Source: Tetrahymena elliotti 4EA (Eukaryota > Ciliophora > Oligohymenophorea > Hymenostomatida > Tetrahymenidae). Taken from it: a DNA stretch of 64,000 bases. The translations under genes and the position numbers were made by a program. The notes under the pieces are model-generated. The model made no database searches and was not told where the DNA came from. It was given only the letters and a program-made list of their open reading frames with translations. This document shows positions 24,101 through 34,884 of the stretch, piece after piece (position 1 is the stretch's first letter; each line of letters starts with the position of its first letter). The DNA is taken from assembly GCA_000231825.2 (NCBI GenBank), contig JH720313.1:928834-992833 (forward strand), written 5' to 3'.

Positions 24101-27100
24101 CCAAGATATTTCAACAGCCCAGAGTAAAAAGCAAGTAAATTTTATAAATTAATAAAAGATTTAATTATTGTTGGCTTTAATTCAATTTTATTTTAAATGA
24201 AAGTTCAAGGCTTGATTATAGTAGACCCAATAAATTTTAGTTATTTTTAGGAGAATGAAGTTAACTTCAAGGCATTTTATTGTACAAATAAATTTAATTT
24301 TTATTTTAAATTTAAATTTAACATTTTTTTTTTTGAAAAATTAGAAACAAAAGAAAATATTAGTGAGATAATTGTTGTAGAAAACGAAGAAGATTTAATT
24401 TAAGTATTTATAATCATAACTTAAAAAATAGACCCTGATATATTAGCAGGATGGGATATGGAAAAGAGCTCTTTAAATTACTTGGGTTAAAGATGTTAAA
24501 TACTAGGCATTTAATTATTTGAACTACTTAGTAGATGTCCTTCTAATATTAATAAGTTGATAAAAGTTTTATAATTTAATTCTTTTCAAACTTAAAATGA
24601 TGAATATTCTGTATTATCTAATGACACTCTCAACTTTAACTCTTCATTTTCCAGTTACAGCTAGCTTAATTAAAGCTTTTATAGTGATGTATAATCTGAG
24701 TAATCTCAAAAAAGTATTGAGATTGATTAATAGGATAGTAAATCAAAAGGCAGATTAAGAGTAAATAGCTTGGATTTATATTAAAGCACAAGTATTAGTT
24801 CACAGGCAGCATCAATAAAATCTTCTAAAATGAAAAGAACTTTTTCAGCTGACAGCTAAATTTTAGTTTCTATCCCAGAGTTGAACCAAGAACATTAAGC
24901 TAAACATTTTGCAACTGAAAATAAAGACACAGGAGATTCTCAAAAAGAAATGTTAACTAGCTAGAACTCAAATTCATTAAGTTCTTCAATTTCAAAACAC
25001 ATATAAAAAAAATCATAAAATAAAGCATTTGAAATGGAAATGTCTTCGCCTTCTCTAAAATCTCCTAATCAATCTTAAAAATAAAATATTTCATATAAAT
25101 CTTAATTTTAATAGTCTGGGGTTAATTTCTAAGGTTCTCAGTATAATTTTATCTAAAAATCACATTCAAAAAAAAAAGAATTTGACATGAATGTAATTTT
25201 TACTAAAAAAGCAAAAAATTAAATTTTTATCCTAAAAAATAGTCTTTAAGGAAGCTAGATTTAAATTCTAAAGAAGATTCAAGGACTGGCTTTAAAACAA
25301 ATTCTAATTAAAGTTCAGTAAAATAGTAAAATGAAGTATCTTAGTAAAAAGAAAATATTAAAGAGCTTAGAAGAGGTCATATGTATCATAATTTAAGTTT
25401 AAAAATAAGAGGTAAAATATTTGAAAAATTAAAACTAATTTGAAGAAAAATATTACTTAGGGAGAATAATTTGGAATATTTGGAGGCTGTGCAGAGATAA
25501 ACTAAAATTAACAAATTATGATGCAGAAAATGTATATTATGAGTTATTTTAGATTAGGCATCCAGTTTATAGTAACTGGACTCTCACTAAATGGTTTAAT
25601 AGTGAATCAACTAAGCATAAAACACTTGTCTTTGATTTTTTCTTTAATAAATTATAAATTAATTAAATTGTTTTAGAAAAGCTTGATGTTATTTAAAGGA
25701 CTACATCCTCTGCTCGTCTTTATGGATGCGATTTTGAGAGCATAGTAATTTATTTTGTAATAAAAACTTTGTTAATATAATAATATTATAGATAACTAGA
25801 GGTTCTTAATTCAGAGTTGAAGGTGTTTTAGTAAGAGTTACTAAATAATATGGATATTTAATGCTATCTGCAAGTCGTATGTAAGTAGCTTCATAAAAAA
25901 TACTTGAGTGCATGCCTTTGGTTATGGAACCTCCTAAAATGCTATTTGTAGAGTATGTTTAATATTTCTATTTTTATACTTAATATCTAATCTTAAAATA
26001 GCCCTGTAATAGTCATGGATTTTTAAAGTCTTTACCCTTCTGTTATGATTGCTTACAATTACTGCTATTCTACTTGTTTGGGAAATATAACTGAATAGTT
26101 TAATGTTGGAGGAAGTGGGAGACTTGGCGTAAATTAAGACGCTCATTTAAAATTTGAGCAATTATTTGGAAAAGATAGAAAATTTAATCCAAAGGATATG
26201 GACCAGTATCACCAAGATATATTAATAGCTCCAAATAAAGTAGCTTATGTAAGAAAAACGATAAGAGAAGGAATTCTACCATAAATTTTACATGAATTTC
26301 TACTAACAAGAATTATGATTAAAAAATCAGTTGGATTTTATAAAGATGATAAATATTTAAGCAAACTGCTTGATGCTTAATAGTAATCTATTAAAAATTT
26401 TATGTGTGTAGTTTATGGTTACGCTGGTGCTTCCTTTTCTGGTAGAATGCCGTCAGGTGATATTGCGGATTCTATTGTTGAAACAGGTTTTTTTAATTTA
26501 AGAAATGAAAATTTTAAAGAGTTTTTATTAAAATAAGGAAGATATCTTCTAAATTAAGTATGTGAACATATAAACAATAATAAAGAATGGTATGCAAAAG
26601 TTGTATATGGTGACACAGATTCTGTATTTATATTACTCAAAGGTAGAAGTGTCTAAGAAGCCTTTAGGATAGGGAAAGAAATAGCTGAATCTATTACTAG
26701 GTAGTACCCATACCCAATAGAGCTAAAATTTGAAAAAGTATTTAGAGAATTAATTTTAGTTTCTAAAAAGAGATATGTAGGGTATAAAATGGAAAAAATA
26801 ACAGACAAACCAGAGTTTTTAGCTAAAGGTATAGAAACAGTAAGAAGAGACGGATGTGATGCAGTTGTTAAAATTATGAAAAAAAGTTTAAAAATTCTTT
26901 TTGAAACTAAAAATCTTTCAAAATTAAAAAATTATTTGAATAAATAATGGGCAAAAATACTTCATGGTCATGTAAATTTTAAGGATTTTTGTATAGCCAA
27001 AGAAGTCAAGCTTGGGAAATACAGAGAAGACAGAGTACCAGCTCATGGTATAGTAGGATAAAAAATTACAGAATTAGATAAGTTAGCCAAACCTAAATAT

Positions 27101-27812
27101 GGTGAGAGAGTAAAATATTTAGTAGTGTAAGGAGAACAAAAAAGTAAAGTAAAAGATTTGGTTGTATCAGTCCCAGAATTTTTTAAAAAATTTAATCACT
27201 AAATGAATAGTTTATATTACATAAATAGACAAATTAATTCTTCTTTAGGCAGATTATTTTCTACATTTGATGTTGATATCAAGGTATTTATTTATCAAAG
27301 TTATTTTATTATTAAATATTTTTTTATAAAAAGGATTGGTTTTTCAATATGCCAAAAGGGAAAATAAAAGTCAATTTCCTAAAAAATCACTAATTTATCC
27401 TTTAAGTAAGTTTCTTTTATTTCAATTTTTCATTTGTTTATTTTTGTTGCAGAAGTAGAGTAGCACCTAAGATTTAAGAAGCTAACTTCATATTGAAAAT
27501 TATTACAGATTAGAAGTATGCATTGTTTGCTATGAAAGATGTTCTGAAGATATTTGCAATTCATGTCTTTCTGATATACCAACACTTTCATATTTATTGG
27601 CACATAAATAGTAGATAATGAATTAATAATATTAAGATATTGAAAGAAAATGTAAAAGCTGTAGCTTACTAGAAAATAAAGAAATAGAAGAAGTTCCTTG
27701 TGTAGAATATAATTGTCCTTATTTATATGCTAAAAAGTACTCAAAAGATAATTTAGATTATCTTAGTAAAATTATATAGAAATATTAGAATATCATTAAT
27801 GAAGCTTTTTGA
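21122..27812 (+). CDS. REV3: DNA polymerase zeta catalytic subunit
   Basis: Fourteen exons: 21122-21418, 21481-21538, 21600-21904, 21988-22780, 22834-23416, 23504-23905, 23959-24134, 24204-25192, 25243-25411, 25461-25744, 25792-25952, 26002-27283, 27334-27405, 27453-27812; about 1976 aa. It is a B-family polymerase. Visible parts are the N-terminal IFPYLYV-like YFPYFYV, the inactive exonuclease fold with DPDILAGWD, ITRGSQFRVEG, motif A DFQSLYPS, motif B region NFMCVVYGYAGASFSGRMP typical of REV3, and motif C YGDTDS. The C-terminus carries CysA (CIVCYERC..CNSC) and CysB (CKSC..CVEYNC), the latter the [4Fe-4S] site that binds POLD2/3-type subunits. It does translesion synthesis with REV7. A Ser/Asn/Gln-rich insert (about 24540-25190) separates the exonuclease and polymerase folds. 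The 63-nt stretch 24282-24344 may be an extra 3n intron. Confidence 0.97.
24282..24344 (+). other. Possible additional 3n intron inside REV3 exon 8
   Basis: The 63 nt start GTACAAAT and end AAATTAG, are almost pure A+T, and code for a Phe/Lys-rich run (FNFYFKFKFNIFFFEK) with no counterpart in REV3. Length is a multiple of three without TGA, so the frame stays open whether or not it is spliced. Removal gives AFYQTKENISEII. Confidence 0.5.
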
Positions 27813-28668
27813 AATAACTTCAATCAAAGATTAATAAATTGAAACTTATTTTTCTAAATAAAAAAATTATGAAATAGTCTGTAGAAATTTGTGTCCTTTA
27901 AGTTAACTGAAATTTAAAAAGTGAATTGTATGCGAATTGAATTCTTTTAATTTTTTATTCAGAAAACCAAAAAAAAAAACCTAAAAATAAGAATACAAAA
28001 GTTATTTATTTAAAAAATAATGCTCAAATAAAAGTCATTATTCTTTAACTTCACTATTTTTTTTTAAATATGAAATACAAAGTAAAAAAATATAAAAAAC
28101 TTAATGAGCAAGTAATATTTTGTTTTTCAATATTTGACAAATCAATTTAATATTTTTTAAAATAAAAAGAAAAATGAAATTCTCAAAAAAAAAAAATTTG
28201 TGTTTCAAAAGTTTCAAATAAAGTTTTTTTATTTTTATTTTTCATTCAAATAGAAAGATATTTTTGAGAGAATAAAAATTTTTATTTTTCTTGTTTTTAA
28301 AAACTTTATTTTGAAAATTTGTGGCTAAAATTTAGCAAATATAACAATTATAATTTAAACGAATCAAATTAAAAAATAAAGAAGAATGGTATTTCTAGGG
28401 TAGAAAGATAAAAAAAAGCATTAATGTAGAAGTATTTTATGTAAATTTGACATAAATTGTGAAAGGAATTATAGAAATAAGTATTCATATATTTTATTGC
28501 CAATAATTTTAATAATTAATTATGACATTTTTGATTAATTAAAAATTGTATTATGTTATATGTTAATAATTTTTTAATCTGAGTTAATTAAAATTTTTGA
28601 TAAAAAATTAATAAGTTTTTTAATATTAGAAAAAAATAAACAAATAAATAAAGACTCTAAAAAAATAA
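27813..28668. other. AT-rich spacer, no gene seen
   Basis: About 855 bases between REV3 and the next + strand start. Dominated by A and T runs; nothing supportable. Confidence 0.5.
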
Positions 28669-31453
28669 ATGAATAAATATTCTTTATCATTCTCAAACAA
28701 ATCTTTAGAATTGCAATACTTTAACAAAGTTGCTTTTCCTTATTATAATGCCATATTCTCAACTTGGTGCAAAGTCTTGATCATTATTTCAATACCCTGT
28801 TCTTTATTTACTTATTTTACTGGAAATTAGTAATATTTAGGATTTATTTGGTGTATAGTTTCTTCGACTACTAGCTTACTGATCATTAGATACTATAAAA
28901 GATCATTTAATATTGTTACAGCTGTATACAATGTAGGTTTTGTAGTTTTAAATATTGGCTTTATATTGATTACAAATAAGAACATAGGTGCATAAGGCTA
29001 ACAAAATAACATGATGTTCATTTTTGCAGGTATTACATTTTTTATCATAAAATTTTTTATTATTATTATTTGATCTGTAACACTATTAACTAAATTTACT
29101 TACATATATCAAAGGTTCGCAGTACATGTTCCATTTTATTTTATCGATAGGAAGTAACTTTTTGCTCACTTCTGCAGTTATTTTCATATAAAATTTTTCA
29201 TACTCTGCAGTATTTTTCCCTGGTTAATTGAATTCTTTTCATGGTCTTTTATTTTTTTCTATGTGTTTTTTAATTTGGATGAAATACACTAATGAAAAGT
29301 ATTAAAGAGAAGTGTTTCTTCTACAAGAAAACGAAAAAGAATGGAGTTTATTTGTTCGTGATGTGTTACCTTCAAGTGTTATCATGGTGAAGTATGACAC
29401 CGTTAATGATTAAATTTAAAATAAGCTTGTAAACAGGGTAGCATTAACAGACTATGATATTAAAGATGATCAAAGTTTAACATAGTTTTTAAGAAATACA
29501 ACTATTTAAAAAGAAGTCCTCCTTAATAACTAGAGCGCTGCTTCTAACACCAAGATGAGTTTGTTAAAAAATTCTATGTTATTTAAAAATAGAAGTGTTT
29601 CTTTTTAAAATGGTTTTTCAGGCACTTTGGAAAAATTTATTTATTATCGCTTCAAAACAATGATCTAAAAGAGTACAATAATCAAATCAAATAACAAATC
29701 ACAAACTCCTACAAGAAGATTATTAAATATTAGTGAAGAAAATTCATAGATGGATCAATCTAATATGTTGTAACTAAATGATCGCAAATAAATTAAGGAT
29801 TCTCAAAAAGATTAGATTTCTTCTTGCTAAGCAAATAGTAAACAAGAATCTGATGGATTAAACTCAAATAAAAATTAAAAATAATCTTTCTTTAATAGAT
29901 CACCTAGTTTTAAATCAAATAAAGAGAAAAAAGAAATTAATTAAAACCAGTTAGAAGATTAACAAAAAAAAGAAAAATACAACGTTGAAGAGTTTAAAGC
30001 ATTTATTCTGAAAAATAATGTGAAACAAGAAGTTTTAGTCAAAATTGTATTCTACAATTTAAGTTAGCCAGTATGTTCAATCAGCATTGATGAAGGTTTG
30101 AAGCAATAAGTTGTTAACATCAGTAGGCAGTCAAAGATCAAAGAAAGTGTCTACTTCGAACATTTCCTAAGAATAGCTCAAAAATTTTAAACAGTTATTT
30201 CAGCCACGAGCTTAGAGCTTAAATAAACTTACAACTTAATCCATTTAAATCATCTAAGAAATCTATAAGATTTAATTTATCTGAAGTAAGACTTAAAGCT
30301 AAAAGCTAATTATGTTCCCTTTTAGTTCAACAGTCTTCTTAAATACATCCAATCTATCTTTTAACCCATATTTAATTCTGAAAATATTAAGTTTTCTATT
30401 AAAATTGGACAGTAAATCAATAAATAAAATTAAAATTTCTCCCCAAGTTAATAAAATTTTTTGAATTTTGAGATGACACAAGAAAAATTCAATAATTTAC
30501 CTTATTCTAATATAAATTAAAATTAAAATAAGAATGAGATTTCGCTGGACGAAAATTAAAAGGTTGAGCTTAAAAATTATGAATATAAGAATTTAGAAGA
30601 TTTTAATAATTTAATTGAAACCTATAATGACAAACAAAGAATAATCCAAGTAATTATTAATTTATTAGAAAACGCATTACAGTACTTAACAAAATAGAGC
30701 TTAACAAATAAATATGTAGAGCTAATTGTAGATTTAATTCAGGGTAAAGATGAATAATCTAATCTTATTTAAATTAAGATAAACAATAGCTCATAATTAA
30801 ATTACTCCAAGTAGGAAATTTTCCTTGTCAAAGATTCTCTTCGAGTTGAAAGAGATTTAACTAATCCTAATTATTTATGGTAATCGCAAACTACATTAAA
30901 ACCAACTTAACTTGGGCTGAAGATTATCTAAAAAATATTAGAAAAAACATCACCTTACAATTATATGGATATTAATTGCTATGAAGATAAAATCTAATTT
31001 TCATTTTTTATATATCAGAACTCCAGCATCCTCTTATGTACATAGAATTTTAATAATAAATTATTTGACCAAATCAGAGTTAACTAAATTGAATAAAGCT
31101 ACATGTAATAAAGCTACTATGTTTTTAACCATACTTCTTAGTAATAGTAATAATAATCATTTTTGTAACAGTTCTAAGATGGAGATTAATCTACTACCTT
31201 AGAATAAAAAATATAAAATTAAATAAATTCTGAAATTCAAATTCAATAGGATTTAGTATCTCAAGAACAAAATTAAAACTGTTAAAATGATACATAAGCT
31301 AAAGAACCCTTATAATAATTTGCATCTTAATAAGATTGCCTAGATGAATAAAATTCTTAATTAAATAATATCATTTTAAAGTTTGATTCTAAAAACATGC
31401 TATATCTCAACAAAAAAACTAAAATGACGAGTCAGAATGATTATCATCAGTGA
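28669..31453 (+). CDS. Membrane protein with degenerate histidine-kinase-like core
   Basis: Exons 28669-29029 and 29115-31453 give 899 aa. Residues about 20-210 hold roughly six TM helices (CKVLIIISIPCSLFTYF, LGFIWCIVSSTTSLLII, FVVLNIGFILI and others). A hydrophilic Ser/Asn/Gln-rich region follows. From about residue 480 comes a kinase-like layout: a helical pair (EHFLRIAQKFQTVISATSLE, NLIHLNHLRN), then DLIYLKQDLKLKANYVPFQF, which resembles the D-x-S-K-I-E-x-G..F segment of hybrid kinases. Next are an N-box-like LLENALQYLTK (about 638), IQIKINNSS and TQLGLKIIQKIL (G2-like), closing with INCYEDKIQFSFFI. The canonical H-box (SHELRTP) is absent, as are clear G1 and F boxes. It is probably a non-catalytic ciliate relative of sensor kinases. 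The final 150 residues are Gln/Asn-rich. Confidence 0.7.
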
Positions 31454-32088
31454 AATAATAAATAATTAATTATCCAAAGCTATTTATTTGAGTTTTACAT
31501 GTAGATTTACCTATTAAAATGTTTCATCTTAATTGGGTTGTTTTAGTATTTAATTTTGAATTCAATTAATAAGAATTAGAAAGTAAATATTTTATTATTG
31601 GTATAAATTAAGAATTTTGTTGGATTTTTAAAGTTTTTAATATGAAATTAAAAGTATTTCAAAAGAATTTTAAAGACACATTTTATAACTAATTTAGTAT
31701 TTTGATTTCATCAAACTTTTCATAAATTATTAAATAAATTAAAATACTTTTTTTCAAATCAAGATTTCATTTTTTAAATTTCAAAGTAAGTAATTACCAT
31801 TTTATATTGCTTGTTTGGATAATATTTCTTTTATTGTAAATAAAATTTTTTTTTTAAATTACCTTACAGATAAACAAAAGAATAAACTTAAATAAAATGT
31901 TAATATCTATCTTTTCAATTTTTTTTCAATTTGAAGAATTTAATTTACTTTTTTTAGTATTTCGAATGAAGAATGAAGAAAATTTGATCTTAAGAAACAT
32001 AAAATATTAATTAAAATTGAGCAAATAATAATAAACTAAATTATTCATTTTTTAAAACTTATTTATTTAATTTTTGAATGCAAATCTA
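31454..32088. other. AT-rich spacer between convergent genes
   Basis: About 635 bases, extreme A+T, between the 3' ends of opposite-strand genes. No gene seen. Confidence 0.5.
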
Positions 32089-34032
32089 TCAAGATTATGG
32101 AGCTGATTGAGCTTATTCAGTATTAATATTATGATTTAGGTTTGTTTGATCATATTTTGCTTAATTTTATGTGTCCTATTTCTATTCAAATTGTTAATTA
32201 ACTACTTCCTACTAATTATTTTATGATTGAACATATGATTAAGAATTATCCACTTACTAGTTTAGTCCTAATTATGAATTTTCACTTTACTTTTTATCTT
32301 TCTTTTTAGCACCAAATACCTAAAATTTTTTAGCATCTAATTACTAAATACTATCAATTTAAGCTTAAGTTAACTAAGCTTTTTCTTAAATTTCGCTATC
32401 TAAGGACTACTATTTATTTTCAACCTTTTCTTCATTTGGTTTATCATTTTACTATGGTTTCTTTTTTTAATATCTATCTGCATAATTGAAATTAGAGTAT
32501 AAATTTGGATTTGCACTTTTTTCATACATGATCTATGATGAGGCATTTCTGTATGTCTGAGGCTTAGCTTTCTTTACTTATTATTCTTTCTTTTCCTTTT
32601 CTGCTTCTTCCCATTCAGCCTTTTCAATAACTTATTCTAATATTGATAACTTTCTTTCCTAATGCAATTGTTCAAGCTTTGTTTCAAAATCTTCATCTTC
32701 TAAAAACTCTTCAGCATATTTATCCTCAATAGCTTAATCTTGTTCTCTCTTTTTCTTTTTTTGGCTTTCCTTTTTGATGTCATAATCAATTGACTTAGCA
32801 ATACTTCTGTATTCTTCAACTGAAGCTTTAGCTTTAGGAGGAAGCAAATATTTACCTGTTGCGTCAAGTTCTTCCAACTTAACTAAAGTTAATCCTTGAA
32901 TATCTTCTTCACTTAAAACAATACGGCCTCTGGGTTATCCATACTCAAAATCTTAATCTCCAGTGTAATTTTTCTATTTCTATTCAACTGAAGTTAAGAA
33001 GAACCATCTCAATACAAGAAGAAGAATGATACCTCTTTTTTGGATAATATTGAATAATCCTACTTTTTTTAATTTCAAATTAAATTTACGTCAATACCCA
33101 TAATTCAGGTGCATCTTTCATATTTTCAAAAAATCCTTCTCTTACCATGTTTCTATTAATAAACAAAAATAATTTTACTATCTTAATTTATTCATTTTTT
33201 TGATGATAATAAATAAAAAGGAAATTCTATTTGATGATTGAGAACAATATTTTTATTTATTTATTTATGTTTGTTAAAAATTAAGCAAATCAACTTTATT
33301 TTACCCTCTATCAAAATCTCTATTTTGAAACCCTTAGTAATCTTTATAAGTTTTGTATTTTTATTCATCTTATGCACTTTGTTGCTTAGATCTTGTATAA
33401 GGATTATAGGGTTCATACTCATCATAATTTTATTACTATTAATATCTTTTTTAGCTATCTTTGAAATTTTGATACTGCTGATAAGTATATTAATTAGATT
33501 AAGAAGATTAATACTAATTATATTAACGTCTACTCTAATCCTATTATTATTTGTATAGATTCCTATCAGAATCATATTTAGTCCTTTTGCCTTCATCACC
33601 AATTATGTTATATGCTTCTGATATTTCTTTAAACTTCTCCTAAAATTTTTAAGTTGATAATGATTTAAATTGCAAACTTTACAAAAAATCCTGCTTACAT
33701 CATTTCCTTTGCTATCACCTGAATCTGGATGATAAAGCTTAGCAAGTTTGTAAAACTATTTCTTAATTTAATCCTATGTAGCATTTTCAGAGACATCTAA
33801 AATTTTATAATAATCTTTCACTTTAGCTTAGGAGTAGAAGAAGTGAAGATGACTATTATTCAAAAGGGGATAACCAAAACCTAGTTAAATTTTCTAAAAT
33901 ATCTAAACATTCAACAATTCAAAATAGTAAGCATTAATTTACTTGTAGCTTTTATAGGCATCCTCCTTTTTAAAAAAAGGATAAATGCTAATATTATTTT
34001 GCTTTTAAAAAATTCTTAGCAATATGAAACAT
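32089..34032 (-). CDS. DnaJ/Hsp40 protein, probably mitochondrial, with apparent frameshift
   Basis: The N-terminus MFHIAKNFLKAKQYQHLSFF (from 34032) looks like a mitochondrial presequence. The J-domain reads VKDYYKILDVSENATQDQIK, then KLAKLYHPDSGDSKGND with the HPD motif. It crosses a clean 59-nt intron (33640-33698) into EKFKEISEAYNIIGDEGKRT. A Gln/Tyr/Asn-rich linker follows, then a basic C-terminal region with RGRIVLSEEDIQGLTLVKLE and KYLLPPKAKASVEEYRSIAK, a long Glu/Lys coiled coil and a Gln/Asn tail to TGA at 32091-32089. Two parts do not close. First, presequence and J-domain are in different frames, offset by one base at a homopolymer (33967-33978). Second, the splice pattern between about 33060 and 33260 is unresolved, although the frames before and after it agree. 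It would stimulate Hsp70. Confidence 0.75.
33967..33978 (-). other. Homopolymer at an apparent one-base frameshift in the DnaJ gene
   Basis: On the + strand, five T followed by seven A. Upstream of it the presequence frame is open from ATG 34032. Downstream the frame that leads into the J-domain (KKEDAYKSYKQINAYYFEL) is offset by one base and has no ATG of its own. No GT..AG pair fits between them. One base fewer in the A run would join them. Confidence 0.6.
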
Positions 34033-34884
34033 TATGATTAATGATTAATTGTAAGTAAATAAATCTATAAAAGATAATTTAACTTTCCAATTTTTATTTA
34101 TTTTTTTATTTATTTACCACTATCAATATCTATTTAAAAATTTTTTTTAAGAAATTAATTTGATAGAATTCTAATAGGACTAAAAGGCATAGAGTAAGAA
34201 ACACTTCTAGAAACTGCTTTTTCATTGATATCTAATTAAAACATATATTAACCATAAAAAAAAATTAAATTCTTATGAATATTTCTATCATATAAAATTA
34301 TTATTTCAAAATGTAAAATGTGCTTTTAAATTTTATTGATAACAGGGTAATTTAGTTATTCTAAAATTCATTTGTTTTAGATTTTTTTTTTAGGGTATTA
34401 TTCTATTTTTAGATAAATTATAAATTGCTAAAATAATTAAATACCCTCTAAAAATAAATTGAAGCTAATAACATATTTTATTCGTTACAATTGTTATTTT
34501 TTCATTTTGTAAAGTATTTAATTTAGGTTCTAAGTTAATTGATAATAAAATTTTATTTTATGGAAAAAAGTCATTTTCATTTCAAAATATTAATAATATT
34601 TTAGTTTTGATAAATAGTTGTGTTTTTAAAATAAATTGAAATAAGTTGATTTGTTACAAATATTTATTTGAAAAATATGAATATTTACATTAATTTGTTT
34701 GTATTGGATATGTTGATTTATTGATTAATTGATTGAGTATTAAGAATCTAAAATGTAGATTTTAGTATATTGTAAAAAGTATTTAATTAAAATTTTTTCA
34801 TTCAATTTATATTTTTAACGAACACATTAAACATTGTTTTCATTCAATTTTTAAATTTTGTTTGAATGACTTTTATGTGAATTT
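34033..34884. other. AT-rich spacer between two - strand genes
   Basis: About 850 bases separating the hydrolase stop from the DnaJ start. It should contain the DnaJ promoter. No motif supportable. Confidence 0.5.

Noticed and set aside
33238..33602. Hydrophobic open frames on both strands (about 106 and 113 codons in standard code)
   Set aside because: They lie over the Gln/Tyr-rich linker of the DnaJ gene; the Ile/Leu-rich + strand frame is simply its antisense, and the - strand frame is an off-frame reading.
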